Assembly (NCBI RefSeq): GCF_038050405.1
Contig: NZ_CP150901.1
Coordinates: 124,001-188,000 of the forward strand
Length of the DNA stretch: 64,000 nt
Reading direction: 5' to 3'
DNA from: Paraburkholderia sp. IMGN_8
Lineage (GTDB): Bacteria > Pseudomonadota > Gammaproteobacteria > Burkholderiales > Burkholderiaceae
Under the pieces are notes generated by a model. That model was given only the letters and a program-made list of their open reading frames with translations, had not been told where the DNA came from and searched no databases. Positions within the stretch are counted from its first letter, which is position 1. Every line of letters begins with the position of its first letter. Positions 11,677 to 20,887 of this stretch are shown here, piece after piece. The position numbers and the translations under genes are program-made.

Positions 11677-12699
11677 TCAGACCATTACTCGATCCTTGTC
11701 GTGGAACTGCTGCATCCAGTGCGGATATGGCAGGTTCGGCTGCGAAACCTGATTCAGACGTTCGGTCTGCGCTGCGTTCAATGCGATTTGCTGGGCGTCG
11801 AGGTTAGCGGTCAGTTGGTCGGGCGTGCGCGCGCCTACAATGACGGAACAAACTTCACGGCGCTCCAGAATCCAGGCCAGTGCCACCTGCGCCGGCGACG
11901 CGTTCAATTCCGTAGCGATGTCGCGCAATACACGTACGATAGGATCCGCCTTCGCGGGATCGATCGGCGGAAAATTCAGCCTGGTTCGACGCCCAGTTTC
12001 GCCGCTGCTTCCCTGCGTGTACTTACCGCTCAGGTACCCGCCCGCGAGCGGACTCCACACCAGAAGCGCGACATCATTCGCTTTTCCCACGGGCGCGATC
12101 TCATGCTCGACGTCGCGGCTCGTCAGCGCATAGTGAACCTGATTGCTGACAAAGCGAGCCCAGTGCGTGCGGGACGTAATTCCCTGTGCACGCTCCAGGT
12201 CGCCCGCGCTGAAGTTGCAGACCCCGAGGTGCCGCACCTTGCCCTGCCTCACAAGGTCGTCGAGGGCACGAAGCGTTTCTTCCAGCGGAACAAGTTCATC
12301 GCGGTCGTGCAACTGAAATAGGTCGATATGATCCCGGCCGATACGCCGAAGACTCGTTTCGACCGACCGCATGATGTGCGAGCGGCCGAGCCCGACGTCG
12401 TTGTGGCCGACTCCTGTGCGCAGCCGAACTTTGGTCGCGACCAGCATGCGCGATTCGTCGAGTGCAAGGTCAGCCAACGCCTGACCGACGACCGTTTCAG
12501 AGTGCCCTTGCGAATAGGCGTCAGCCGTATCGATCAGGTTGATACCGCGCTCGACGGCCATCGCGACAAGCCGTGTGGCCTGGGCACGGTCAAGGCCGGC
12601 AATTTCGCCCCAGATTCCGGTACCGGCACCAAAGGTCATGGCGCCAAGACAAAGACGGGAAATGCGCAGCCCTGACCTGCCGAGTGTGCTGTATTCCAT
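11677..12699 (-). CDS. Aldo/keto reductase
   Basis: NADPH-dependent oxidoreductase with a (beta/alpha)8 barrel, 340 residues. The catalytic tetrad is readable: Asp in NLIDTADAY with its Tyr, Lys in LVATKVR, and His in LFQLHDRDE. The C-terminal cofactor loop VIVGARTPDQL is intact. It is the last gene of a minus-strand group behind an NmrA-family reductase and a broken serine hydrolase; a divergent LysR gene lies upstream. Such enzymes reduce aldehydes or ketones, often detoxifying reactive carbonyls; the substrate is unknown. Confidence 0.92.
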   Translation of the reverse strand: MEYSTLGRSGLRISRLCLGAMTFGAGTGIWGEIAGLDRAQATRLVAMAVERGINLIDTADAYSQGHSETVVGQALADLALDESRMLVATKVRLRTGVGHNDVGLGRSHIMRSVETSLRRIGRDHIDLFQLHDRDELVPLEETLRALDDLVRQGKVRHLGVCNFSAGDLERAQGITSRTHWARFVSNQVHYALTSRDVEHEIAPVGKANDVALLVWSPLAGGYLSGKYTQGSSGETGRRTRLNFPPIDPAKADPIVRVLRDIATELNASPAQVALAWILERREVCSVIVGARTPDQLTANLDAQQIALNAAQTERLNQVSQPNLPYPHWMQQFHDKDRVMV

Positions 12700-12791
12700 A
12701 GCGAATCCCTTGATATGAATCCCTTGATGAACGATGAGCGGAAAGCACCCGGCGACGCGACATCCTGTACGCGTCGCCGGGTGCGCCCGCC

Positions 12792-13658
12792 TTAGCCCGC
12801 CTGCGAGACGAGGCCTCGCAGAACGGTTTCAAGTTCCACTTCGCCCTTGACGATGTCGGCTTCCTCGCCTTCGAAGGCGATCCAGCCTTCATTGAACCCG
12901 TCGAGCATGCGCATACGCGGCAACGGTTCCTTCATACCTTGGGACCGGAACAGCGCGCCCCATGTTTCGCGCGCCACCACCTCCGCACGAACCGGACGAC
13001 TGAGCATCTGGGCAAATGCCTCGGCCAGATCGTTCGGGCTCACACGTTGCGGCCCCTCCAGCTCGACGACACGCACGCCGCGCCAGGTCTGCTGAAGCAG
13101 TTGTGCGGCAACGCGACCAACGTCCGCGGTCGCGACCATCGGCACAGCCTTGTTGAGCGGCTGCAGAAAGCTGGGGATCATCCCTTTGTCCCGAGCCGGC
13201 GCAACGTCCCATGCGGCGTTTTCCATGAACCAGCCGGGACGCAGGAATGTCACGGGCATCGGCAAATCGCGAAGCGCCTGCTCCATCAGCGTACGTTGGG
13301 TGAGCAGATTGATCTCAGTGGCCTGCGCGCCGATCGTCGACAGGCAGACAACCTTGCCAGGTGCCGCAGACTGAAGCGCTCCGCGTACGGCGTCAATGAC
13401 AGCACGTGCCTCGGGAAAGCCCGGCGACGGATCGAACTCGGACGGCGGCAGAATAAAGACGCCTTGCGTGCCCTCGAAAGCGGCGGTAAGGGACGCCGCG
13501 TCGTCCATGTCGGCTGTCATCACTTCACACCCGCGCTCAGCCCACGAACGTGCCCGAGCGACATCGCGTACAACCGCGCGTACCGGCTGGCCCGCTGCGA
13601 GCAACGTGCGCGCTACCGCACCGCCGACCTTTCCTGTTATCCCTGTGATTGCATACAT
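12792..13658 (-). CDS. NmrA-like NAD(P)-binding reductase (atypical SDR)
   Basis: 288 residues with a Rossmann fold beginning MYAITGITGKVGG, the NAD(P) glycine motif. A middle segment FLRPGWFMEN is typical of the NmrA/QOR2 group. These proteins either reduce quinones or carbonyls or act as redox sensors. ATG 13658 follows AAGGAGAAACTGCA, a strong ribosome binding site; the frame extends upstream but without coding character. It lies 92 bases upstream of the aldo/keto reductase on the same strand and probably shares its transcript. Confidence 0.9.
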   Translation of the reverse strand: MYAITGITGKVGGAVARTLLAAGQPVRAVVRDVARARSWAERGCEVMTADMDDAASLTAAFEGTQGVFILPPSEFDPSPGFPEARAVIDAVRGALQSAAPGKVVCLSTIGAQATEINLLTQRTLMEQALRDLPMPVTFLRPGWFMENAAWDVAPARDKGMIPSFLQPLNKAVPMVATADVGRVAAQLLQQTWRGVRVVELEGPQRVSPNDLAEAFAQMLSRPVRAEVVARETWGALFRSQGMKEPLPRMRMLDGFNEGWIAFEGEEADIVKGEVELETVLRGLVSQAG

Positions 13659-13707
13659 TGCAGTTTCTCCTTGCGTAGATAGATGTGTTCTGATCGCTGA
13701 TCGGCGC

Positions 13708-15020
13708 TCAGACATGCTGCAAGCCGTGATAAAGCCCCTGCTCGAACTGTCCGTACAGATCCACCACACGAGGGTCGTAGAACGGCAGGATCTGCGTGAA
13801 CAGCGTGCCGGCAACCTTCCTGACCGGATCGACCCAGAAATAGCTGTTCAGCAATCCCGCCCAGCTGATGCTGCCCGCGCTGCGGCCATGAGGACCCGGC
13901 TGCGTGTTTATGTCGAAGGAGAACCCCCACTTGTGAGGCATTCCGGGAAACTGGTCGAAGCTGTTCGACCACGCCGGCTGCGCCGTTTTCATTTCGGTTA
14001 CCTTAATATCTCCGATCTGATTCTGGAACATCGTCGCAACGGTGTCGGCGCGCAGGACCCGCTCGCCACGGTACATCCCACCGTTCACAAGCATCTGCAG
14101 GAGCGCCATGTAGTCGCGCGGCGTGCTGAATGCACCGCCGCCACCCATAAAGAACTCGGGCCGCTGATTAATTTCGAACGGAGCGGGCTTGAGCGATCCG
14201 TCGGGTTGCCGGTTGTGCATTGTTGCCACTCGCCGCTTCTGCGCGCCGCTGATCAGAAATCCCGAATTGCTCATGCCGAGCGGCGTGAAAATGTGCTCCC
14301 GGAAGTAGACCTCCAGGGACTGATCGGTCACTGCCTCAACAAGCTTGCCCACCCAGTCCATCCCGATGCCGTACTGCCAGCGCTCGCCAGGTTCGAACTC
14401 CAGCGGCGCCTTGAACGCGCCGTTCATCGAGTAGCCAATATCCGGCATGCCGGTCACCTTTTCGTACCGTCTCATGTTTTCGCTCCAAATGCTGTACGTG
14501 AAGCCGGACGTGTGAGTCAGCAGATGACGCACGGTAATCGTGTTTCGTGCAGGACGCAGTTTGGGCTGTCCGGATGCATCGAAGCCGTCCAGCACTTGCG
14601 GCGACTTCAGTTCCGGAAGGATCTCGCCTGCGGGCTGGTCGAGCCGAAGCCTGCCCTGCTCGATGAGTTGCATACAGGCCGTTGCAGTGATCGCCTTGGT
14701 CATCGATAGCAGCCAGAACACAGTGTCGGACGTCATCACCGTACCGGTCTGGGGATTGGAATGGCCAAATGCGCCCTGTAGATGAGCCCGCGCTGCGTGG
14801 CACCCATCGCCACCACTCCGGCTACGGTGCCGTAGTCGACGGCCTGTCGCAGGGAAAGGTCGATCGCGGCAAAGGCAGGATGGCGGACCAGAACGCGATT
14901 ACGCTCCCGATGTACCTCCGCGGCCCCGGTTTCGATGCTAGTCAATCCGCCGACTGCGGCGACGGCCAGGAGGCCGGATGCTCGCTTCAACAGGTCGCGG
15001 CGGGTAAGTTGAACGGTCAT
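13708..15020 (-). pseudogene. Serine hydrolase (beta-lactamase/esterase class C family), frameshifted
   Basis: Two reading frames together make one protein of about 435 residues. The 5' part (14736-15020) has a Tat-type signal, TRRDLLKRASG, and the start of the mature domain, ending ...TQRGLIYRA. The 3' part (13708 to about 14780) continues GAFGHSNPQTGTVM then SMTK, the nucleophile SxxK motif, through to the C-terminus. The frames join at TACAGGGCGCATTTGG near 14770-14785, where one missing base would restore LIY-xG-AFGH. Both halves look otherwise intact, so this is a recent mutation or a sequencing error. The active form would be a periplasmic esterase or peptidase. Confidence 0.85.
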
Positions 15021-15070
15021 CTCCTACTCCCTGGAAATTGGAATGAACAATAATTGGTGTGACGTGCCAA

Positions 15071-15412
15071 TCAGCGATGTGCGTAAAGCGAGTCGAACGG
15101 TGCGTTCGCGGGGGCCGGCCCGCCGGTGACGCGGTTGCCCGAAGCGGACGAACCACTGCGCGCACCGCCCACGCTGCTGCCGACGTTCGACTCGGCGCCG
15201 TTCTGCGAGGCCACAGCCGCTTCGGCTGCCTGAATGTCGGCGGGGTAATGCGGATCATTGGCGCGGCCGGGCCGGTAGCCCACGCTTTCCAGTTGTAGGA
15301 GCTCTGCGCGCACCTGCGCACGAGTGACAGTCGAACTGGATTCCTGAGCGTATCCAGCGACAGGGAAGGCGATGGCGGCCGCGATGGCAAGTGCGAGATG
15401 ACGGGTACTCAT
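15071..15412 (-). CDS. DUF4148 secreted protein
   Basis: 113 residues with a Sec signal peptide ending at VAGYAQ (about residue 22). The DUF4148 signature follows: TRAQVRAELLQLESVGYRPGR and YPADIQAAEAAVA. The tail is low-complexity and Ser/Gly-rich. This family is common in Burkholderia-group bacteria, often in many copies; the proteins are exported and of unknown function. The start has AAAGGAG eight bases upstream. It stands as a single gene. Confidence 0.9.
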   Translation of the reverse strand: MSTRHLALAIAAAIAFPVAGYAQESSSTVTRAQVRAELLQLESVGYRPGRANDPHYPADIQAAEAAVASQNGAESNVGSSVGGARSGSSASGNRVTGGPAPANAPFDSLYAHR

Positions 15413-15719
15413 GGCAATGCTCCTTTGGATCGTTGAGGTTGAAACGTACTGTTGGGATGCATTATGGGTAAACGCGATGAGAAACTAAATGACACGAATG
15501 ACACTTGTAAAATGACTGACAGTTACTAATGAGTCGTAGTGCGGTATTTGACGTACTGTGCAGGGCCAGCCAATAACGGCCTTGGCACGGTACTGAATCG
15601 AGTGTTCGGGAGTGGCGGCGTGACCTTCGATCGCGGCTGCGAGTCGGAGTCGTCCTGCGTGCTATGTTGGCGTTCGACTGAACGTCTTCCGACCATTAAA
15701 TGACCAGGACGCAGCGCCT
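15413..15719. other. Divergent promoter region, DUF4148/LysR
   Basis: 307 bases with no gene. It must carry the promoters of the DUF4148 gene (left) and the LysR gene (right). A locally AT-rich part at 15485-15540 contains repeated ATGACAC/TGACAG words, but I could not define an operator. Confidence 0.5.
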
Positions 15720-16634
15720 ATGAGATCGCCCAGCGAGAATCTCTCTAGCGGTATCAGCGTATTTGCTGCCGTCGTCGATGCGGGGACATTCGCAGCCGCC
15801 TCCGAAGTGATGGGGATGTCGCCACCCGGGGTTAGCCGGGCAATCGCTCGACTCGAAAGGCGGCTGAAAATACGGCTCTTCAATCGGACGACCCGCGCCG
15901 TTTCCCTTACTGAAGAGGGCCGACGGTTCTACGAGCAGGTCATGCCGCACTTAAGGGGAATGGAGGAAGCGGCCGCAGCCGCGACAGGAGGCGCCGCGAC
16001 AGTGCGCGGGAAGCTGCGAATCAATCTTGACCCGGTTTTTTCGCGAATCATTTTGGGCCCGAAGCTCGACGAATTCATGGATGTGCATCCTGAACTTGAA
16101 CTCGAGTTCATTGCGCGAGATCAGCTCGGCGACCTCATCATGGACGGCTTCGATCTGGCCTTGCGATTTGGCGAACCTCGCTCATCCAGTCTGATTGCGC
16201 GAAAGCTCCTTGACACCGCGATTGTCACTGTCGCATCGCCCTTGTACCTCGCTCGCCGGGGGCGGCCGGCGGAGCCTCAAGAGCTGGGTCGCGGGGTGCA
16301 CAGATGTCTCGAATTCCGGAACCCGGAAACCGGAAAGCCGTATCCGTGGGAGTTTCATCGCAAGCGCAAAAAGCTTGTTGTCGAAACGAACGGACGGCTT
16401 ACGGTGAATGATCCGAGCGCACTCCTCAACGCGTGTCTGGCTGGCTCCGGCGTCGCGCAGATGCTTCTGCTCGGAGCCGAGCACCTGATCCGCGAGGGAC
16501 GGCTCGTCAACCTGTTCCCGGACTGGCCGGATGAGCGCTTCCCGCTCTATGCGTACCATCCATCCCGGCACCACATGCCGGCCAAGACAAGGGTATTTCT
16601 TGACTTTATCGTCGCTTTGACGAGTACGAGTTAG
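15720..16634 (+). CDS. LysR-family transcriptional regulator
   Basis: 304 residues. The N-terminal winged helix is seen in FAAVVDAGTFAAASEVMGMSPPGVSRAIARLE, about 10-45. A type-2 periplasmic-binding-like effector domain follows (about 95-300). The subgroup resembles the one often found divergent from NmrA and aldo/keto reductase genes, which here start 2-3 kb to the left, so it may regulate that group. The ribosome binding site is weak. No second coding gene shares its transcript. Confidence 0.92.
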   Translation: MRSPSENLSSGISVFAAVVDAGTFAAASEVMGMSPPGVSRAIARLERRLKIRLFNRTTRAVSLTEEGRRFYEQVMPHLRGMEEAAAAATGGAATVRGKLRINLDPVFSRIILGPKLDEFMDVHPELELEFIARDQLGDLIMDGFDLALRFGEPRSSSLIARKLLDTAIVTVASPLYLARRGRPAEPQELGRGVHRCLEFRNPETGKPYPWEFHRKRKKLVVETNGRLTVNDPSALLNACLAGSGVAQMLLLGAEHLIREGRLVNLFPDWPDERFPLYAYHPSRHHMPAKTRVFLDFIVALTSTS

Positions 16635-17138
16635 CAAGTCGAAATAGGCTAGTTGTCGCGATTCCGTGCGAATCTGGAACGACGCTGACGTTGACTGTCG
16701 CGAGTCGAACGGCATTCGCATTACGCGGCGCATGCCAGGCGCGCCAAAAGCGGCGGCGTAGAACGTGGTGGAACAACGAAAGTCCTCGACGCCAATTCCA
16801 CTGTGATCGATCATCGTAGTACCACATGAAACGTCCTCGTCGATCATCCAGCCGTGGTCAGCCCTGTTGGTTGCCATACCGAAATCAAAATGGTTCCGTT
16901 CGCGAACCGAACGACGGCTGCCGGCTTCCGGCGCAGCGCGGGTCTCGGCGGCCGCGCGGGGATGGCAGGCTCGCCCGAAGTGACCGCGCGCAGGGTCCTC
17001 GCCGGAGGCAAACGAATAACGCAGGTGCGCCGTCCGCGATTTTTTCGACGCCGCCTGTCCGTCAGCATGCGGTCCGCGCGTCATTGTGATGGCGGCCCGA
17101 TGTAATTCACCCGCCTCAACCCCATGACGGAGGCTCAT
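16635..17138. other. Intergenic stretch, LysR/YciI
   Basis: About 500 bases. Besides the VOC remnant at 16703-16814 I see no gene. The part from 16850 to 17100 is GC-rich, without a convincing frame. Confidence 0.5.
16703..16814 (-). pseudogene. Remnant of a VOC/glyoxalase-family gene (5' end only)
   Basis: A minus-strand ATG at 16814 begins MIDHSGIGVEDF, followed by FYAAAFGAPGMRRVMRMPFD. This is the typical first beta-alpha-beta unit of vicinal-oxygen-chelate proteins (MIDHxGIxVxD...FYxxAL...G). After about 37 residues the similarity stops, and nothing downstream continues it. About two-thirds of a normal 130-residue gene is missing, so it is not functional. Confidence 0.6.
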
Positions 17139-17510
17139 ATGCAATACCTGTTGATGATCTATTCGGAAGAAAACCGCTGGAACCAGATGACGGACAGCGA
17201 GCGGCAGCAAGGGGTTGCCGCGTATCAGGCGTACACCGAATCGTTGAAAAAAGCGGAGGTGCTGGTGGGCGCCAACCGGCTGCAGCACACGAGCACAGCT
17301 ACCACGGTTCGGCTCGTCGACGGCAAGCCGCAGGTGCTCGACGGACCGTATTCCGATTCGAAGGAGCAGCTCGGCGGCTACTACCTGATCGACGTGCCCA
17401 ACCTGGACGCGGCGATCGCGTGGGCATCGCGTTGTCCCGGCGCGGGGCACGGCATCATGGAAGTGCGCCCGGTCTGGACCGCCCCCTACGAAGCGCCATC
17501 TGCTGCATGA
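17139..17510 (+). CDS. YciI/DGPF-domain protein
   Basis: 123 residues with a ferredoxin-like alpha/beta fold of the YCII family. The DGP signature is seen in VLDGPYSDSKEQLGGYYLIDV, and the C-terminus ends VRPVWTAP. ATG 17139 is preferred over 17124 because GACGGAGG then sits at the right distance. Its stop overlaps the sigma factor ATG (ATGA). DGPF proteins are regularly paired with this sigma-factor type and are thought to help control it. The biochemical role is unproven. Confidence 0.9.
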   Translation: MQYLLMIYSEENRWNQMTDSERQQGVAAYQAYTESLKKAEVLVGANRLQHTSTATTVRLVDGKPQVLDGPYSDSKEQLGGYYLIDVPNLDAAIAWASRCPGAGHGIMEVRPVWTAPYEAPSAA

Positions 17511-18775
17511 GCGCGTCCGGCTGCGGCCGTGACGCTGACGGCGCCGCGCGTTCGATTGCCGAGGCGGTCGCCCGTCGCAGTTACGGCAAGCTCGTCGCGC
17601 TGCTGGCGATGCGCACGCGCGACGTCGCCGCAGCCGAGGACGCGCTGGCCGACGCGTTTTCGGCCGCGCTCTCGGACTGGCCGGAGCGCGGCTGCCCCGT
17701 GAATCCCGAAGCGTGGCTGATGACGGTTGCGCGCCGCCGGGCGATCGACGGCGCGCGCCATCGCCGTGTCGGCGACGAAGTGGCGAACCAGCTCACGATC
17801 CTCGCCGACGAGATCGACGAGCGTGAAGCAGGCGCGTTGCCCGACCGGCGGCTTGCGTTGCTGTTCGCGTGCACGCACCCTGCGCTCGAGGCCGCGATTC
17901 GCACGCCGCTGATGCTGCAGGTGGTGCTGGGGCTCGAAGCGAAGACGATTGCCTCCGCGTTCCTGATGTCGCCCGCCGCGATGAGCAAGCGCCTCGTGCG
18001 GGCGAAGAACAAGATCCGCGAAGCGGGCATTCCGTTCAGCGTGCCCGAGCGCGAGGAGTTGCCCGGCCGGCTCGCTGCAGTGCTGGAAGCGGTCTATGCG
18101 GCGTATGCGGAAGGGTGGACCGACCCGGTCGGCGGCGATACCGGGCGGCGCGATCTCGCCGGCGAGGCGCTGTTTCTTGCACAACTACTCGTCGAGTTGC
18201 TGCCCGAGGAGCCAGAGACGCTTGGTCTGCTCGCGCTGATGTTGTATGCGCAGGCACGGTGCGATGCGCGACGCAATGCGGCCGGCGACTACGTGCCGCT
18301 GTCGGCTCAAGACCCGGCGACATGGGACGCGCCGATGATCGACGCCGCCAACGCACTGCTGCTGCGCGCGAACACATTCAACGCAATCGGACGGTTTCAG
18401 CTCGAGGCCGCGCTGCAGGCGGCGCACGTGCACCGCTGCCGGACGCATCGCCCGAACTGGGACGAGATCGTGCAGCTTTACGATGCGCTGCTCGCGATTG
18501 CAGCGTCGCCGGTGGTCGCGGTGAACCGCGCGCTCGCGCTGGCGGAACGGGACGGCCCGCAGGCGGCGCTCGACGCGCTCGAGCCGTATGCGGACGATCC
18601 GCGGCTGGCCGACTACCAGCCGTACTGGGCCGCGCGCGCCGATCTGCTCGCGCGTGCCGGCGCGACGGCCGAAGCGCTCGTCGCGTACGATCTCGCGATC
18701 GGACTCGAGCGCGATCCTTCCGTGCGCCGGTTCCTGCAGCGCAAGCGCATCGAGCTGTCATCGGCGAGCAGCTAG
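17507..18775 (+). CDS. ECF sigma factor, DGPF-associated (ECF42-like)
   Basis: 422 residues, far longer than a simple ECF sigma factor. Sigma region 2 is near residues 15-75 (AAEDALADAFSAALSDWPERG) and region 4 near 110-165 (IASAFLMSPAAMSKRLVRAKNKI). A long C-terminal helical extension of the DUF6596/TPR-like type occupies about 180-415. This architecture with an upstream DGPF gene matches the ECF42 group, in which the extension rather than an anti-sigma factor controls activity. Start ATG 17507 overlaps the YciI stop by 4 bp, implying coupled translation. No anti-sigma gene is nearby. Confidence 0.9.
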   Translation: MSASGCGRDADGAARSIAEAVARRSYGKLVALLAMRTRDVAAAEDALADAFSAALSDWPERGCPVNPEAWLMTVARRRAIDGARHRRVGDEVANQLTILADEIDEREAGALPDRRLALLFACTHPALEAAIRTPLMLQVVLGLEAKTIASAFLMSPAAMSKRLVRAKNKIREAGIPFSVPEREELPGRLAAVLEAVYAAYAEGWTDPVGGDTGRRDLAGEALFLAQLLVELLPEEPETLGLLALMLYAQARCDARRNAAGDYVPLSAQDPATWDAPMIDAANALLLRANTFNAIGRFQLEAALQAAHVHRCRTHRPNWDEIVQLYDALLAIAASPVVAVNRALALAERDGPQAALDALEPYADDPRLADYQPYWAARADLLARAGATAEALVAYDLAIGLERDPSVRRFLQRKRIELSSASS

Positions 18776-18883
18776 AATCGCGCCTTGCGTTTGCCACGCG
18801 AGGTTGAGATCAGCACAGCGCCGTCACATAGCAGATGACCTGCATTCGGCATCGCGCGCGAGCTGCGCCGGATACACATATGA

Positions 18884-18919
18884 AACGGCCCGGTCCGCAT
18901 CGAAGCGAACCGGGCCGTT
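18884..18919. terminator. Hairpin, sigma factor / Ala-Gly protein junction
   Basis: AACGGCCCGGT pairs with ACCGGGCCGTT (11 bp), extended by three more pairs after one mismatch. It sits between convergent genes. The T-tract on the minus strand is only TTT, so termination strength is uncertain. Confidence 0.6.
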
Positions 18920-18984
18920 GTCCGGCGGGCGCCAGCGCGACGGCTCGTTCGAGTCGTGCGCCGCGCCGGCAGGATCACAACTGC

Positions 18985-19521
18985 TTACATCGCAGAGCCT
19001 TTCTCCGAGGCCGAACCTTTCACGCCGACCGACGCGCCGCCCTGCACAGCCGCAGCCGTGCCGTCGAGTGCTTCGCCGGCCTTCGCCTTCGCGCCGCCGC
19101 CGACGTCGCCCGCCGTCGACATCACGCCTTCCGCGTGCTTCTTCGCCGCGCCCGCGACGTGCTTCGCGTGCTGCTTCGCCGAATGGACTGCCGACTTTGC
19201 GGTGCCGTTCGCCGCTTCGGCCGCAGAACCCACCGTGTTCGTCGCGCCGCCGACCACGTTGCCGGCCGCATCGCCGCCGCCGCCGACGGCCTTGCCGACG
19301 CCGTTCACCGCGCCGCCGACGAGGCTGCCCGCGCCGGCACCCGAACCCGCGGCGTTCGCGTCGGCGCCTGCCTGCGCACCGACACCGAGAACCGGCGTCT
19401 GGACGTTCGCGCCGAGGCCGGCCGAACCCTGTGCGCCCGTCTGGGCGGACTGCGCAAAAGCGGCCGAGGTGGCGAACGCCGTCAGCGCGGCACCGAGCAG
19501 CATCGTACGAATCGTGTTCAT
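18985..19521 (-). CDS. Ala/Gly-rich secreted protein, hypothetical
   Basis: 178 residues. A signal peptide starts MNTIRTMLLGAALTAF and ends near AAFAQ (residue 24). The mature part is almost entirely Ala, Gly, Val, Ser, Lys and His, with a helical AKSAVHSAKQHAKHVAGAAK segment in the middle. No Cys, no catalytic motif. ATG 19521 follows GGGAGAAAAAC. Similar low-complexity periplasmic proteins occur in Burkholderia-group genomes; function unknown. It is probably periplasmic or cell-envelope associated. Confidence 0.75.
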   Translation of the reverse strand: MNTIRTMLLGAALTAFATSAAFAQSAQTGAQGSAGLGANVQTPVLGVGAQAGADANAAGSGAGAGSLVGGAVNGVGKAVGGGGDAAGNVVGGATNTVGSAAEAANGTAKSAVHSAKQHAKHVAGAAKKHAEGVMSTAGDVGGGAKAKAGEALDGTAAAVQGGASVGVKGSASEKGSAM

Positions 19522-20187
19522 GTTTTTCTCCCTAAGGACATTGTTGGTACCGGCCGTATCGGCGCGGCCCGTCACGTTCCTCGCCGCACCATGCGGCAGG
19601 CGGGTGCAACTTTACCGGGCCGTGCACGCGAAGTCGTCGATTCGTGAGGACTGTTACTCCCGTTGCAATTGCTGACGAATGGCTAACCTTCTTTAACAGT
19701 TGGCACGGTTCACCTGGAAAGGAGCCTGAGCGGGTCGAGATCGGGAGACGTATCTGCTGACGGGCGGCGAGCATTTCGTCATGCCTTAGCATTCCGAACG
19801 ATCGCGTAACCGCAATCGTAGTGCGCCTGCAGCCATTTGACACATAGTCCTGTACAGACTCGCAGTAAGCGATCGCGTCCTTCGCTGTCATCTGCGAACC
19901 CTGCTCGAACTTCAGGTCGCATTCGAGAGTTTCCTGCGTGTGCTCGCCGATCAGCAGCTTGTTCAAAGCTTGCAGGTCCTCACGGGATCACACTGGCAGC
20001 AGTAAAAGCAGAAGATTACGGTTTGGTAATACAGATGCGAATCGTTCGCATTCATATTGACGATCGCATTTCGACTTCGTATGATGCTCCGGTGCAATTC
20101 GCATACTCGCAAAAACAGCGATTTCGCTGAAATTCGTATCGCGTGTCACTGGCGCTGCGTCGGCCCAGAAAACTGAAGGAGTTGACC
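19522..20187. other. Intergenic stretch carrying a bacterioferritin remnant
   Basis: About 665 bases with no intact gene. It contains the remnant at 19838-19984. The segment 20000-20130 is locally AT-rich and may hold the promoter of the next small gene. Confidence 0.55.
19838..19984 (-). pseudogene. Bacterioferritin fragment
   Basis: Minus-strand frame reading EDLQALNKLLIGEH, then LECDLKFEQGS, then DAIAYCESVQDYVS. This matches the middle of bacterioferritin (about residues 68-117 of 158), where the usual text is KLLIGExxxExLECDL...EAIxYCExVxDYVS. An in-frame TGA precedes it, and after DYVS the expected EDEEEHxDWLETQ segment is absent. N-terminus, heme Met region and the last ferroxidase ligands are lost, so it cannot work. 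Confidence 0.7.
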
Positions 20188-20433
20188 ATGCCAAGCCGCG
20201 GTGCGACAGGCACGATGACGCTCTTGTCCGAGACGGACGCTACATCCAAACGCGAGATCCGCACATTGCGTCTGGAGGCATCGATAGACGGTAACGTTGT
20301 TGTGCTGACCGATATCGACCGCAGAACGCCGGGCGTTCGTCGAGAAGTCCGCTATCAGGTGACTGTCGCCGAGTTTATAGCGGCGATTTGTGCGAACGGA
20401 ATTCAATCGACGGTCGAGCTTCCAGAACAGTGA
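20188..20433 (+). CDS. Small hypothetical protein
   Basis: 81 residues beginning MPSRGATGTMTLL. The pattern LEASIDGNVVVLTDIDRR...VRYQVTVAEFIAAI suggests a small beta-rich domain with a C-terminal helix. No family recognised, no signal peptide. ATG 20188 follows GAAGGAG by six bases, which sets the start. Codon use looks genuine. It converges with the next gene. Confidence 0.65.
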   Translation: MPSRGATGTMTLLSETDATSKREIRTLRLEASIDGNVVVLTDIDRRTPGVRREVRYQVTVAEFIAAICANGIQSTVELPEQ

Positions 20434-20461
20434 CGAGAGCGCGGACGGAAAGTCCATAAAG

Positions 20462-20483
20462 GCTGCGATCTAAAGGTCGCAGC
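20462..20483. terminator. Hairpin between convergent small genes
   Basis: GCTGCGATC and GGTCGCAGC form a 9-bp stem (one G-T pair) around TAAA. No T-tract follows. It is probably a transcript-end structure. Confidence 0.45.
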
Positions 20484-20608
20484 GTCATTGCGAACGCCTC
20501 GTCTCGCGCTCACACTGCCTTAACGTCGATTCTCCCGCATACCCAGGAAATACATTGCAGTGTGAAACGACTCGCGTTGGGGCTAGCCGTCAATGGGGGC
20601 GACCGCGT

Positions 20609-20887
20609 TTACCGCAGCACTTCCGCGAATGAGAACGTCCGTGAAATTTCCTCACCGGTTGTTTGTTGGGGAGCGGAAGCCGGGGTGACGTCAAAATCGT
20701 CCAGTTCCAGCAGCAGGCGATCCACTGCGCGAAACTGGGCCTTCGTCAGGTGCTCGACGTCGAGAAGGTGTTGGAGGCGTTTTCGCCAGTATGCGACGGG
20801 CAGAATCGGACCACCGAAATCCCCGATCAACGATGGCCGCATGACGCGGGCGATGTGTGCGATGTCCTGGTCAATTAAAGTAATCAC
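20609..20887 (-). CDS. Small hypothetical protein
   Basis: 92 residues beginning with GTG (20887), MITLIDQDIAHIARVMRP. The sequence PILPVAYWRKRLQHLLDVEHLTKAQFRAVDRLLLELDDF looks like a compact helical domain. No signal peptide and no recognised family. A GGGGGG run serves as a poor ribosome binding site. Convergent with the preceding gene. Confidence 0.6.
   Translation of the reverse strand: MITLIDQDIAHIARVMRPSLIGDFGGPILPVAYWRKRLQHLLDVEHLTKAQFRAVDRLLLELDDFDVTPASAPQQTTGEEISRTFSFAEVLR

Noticed and set aside
16182..17450. 422-codon minus-strand frame spanning LysR to YciI
   Set aside because: Mostly antisense shadow. Only the VOC-like piece at 16703-16814 is meaningful and is listed separately.
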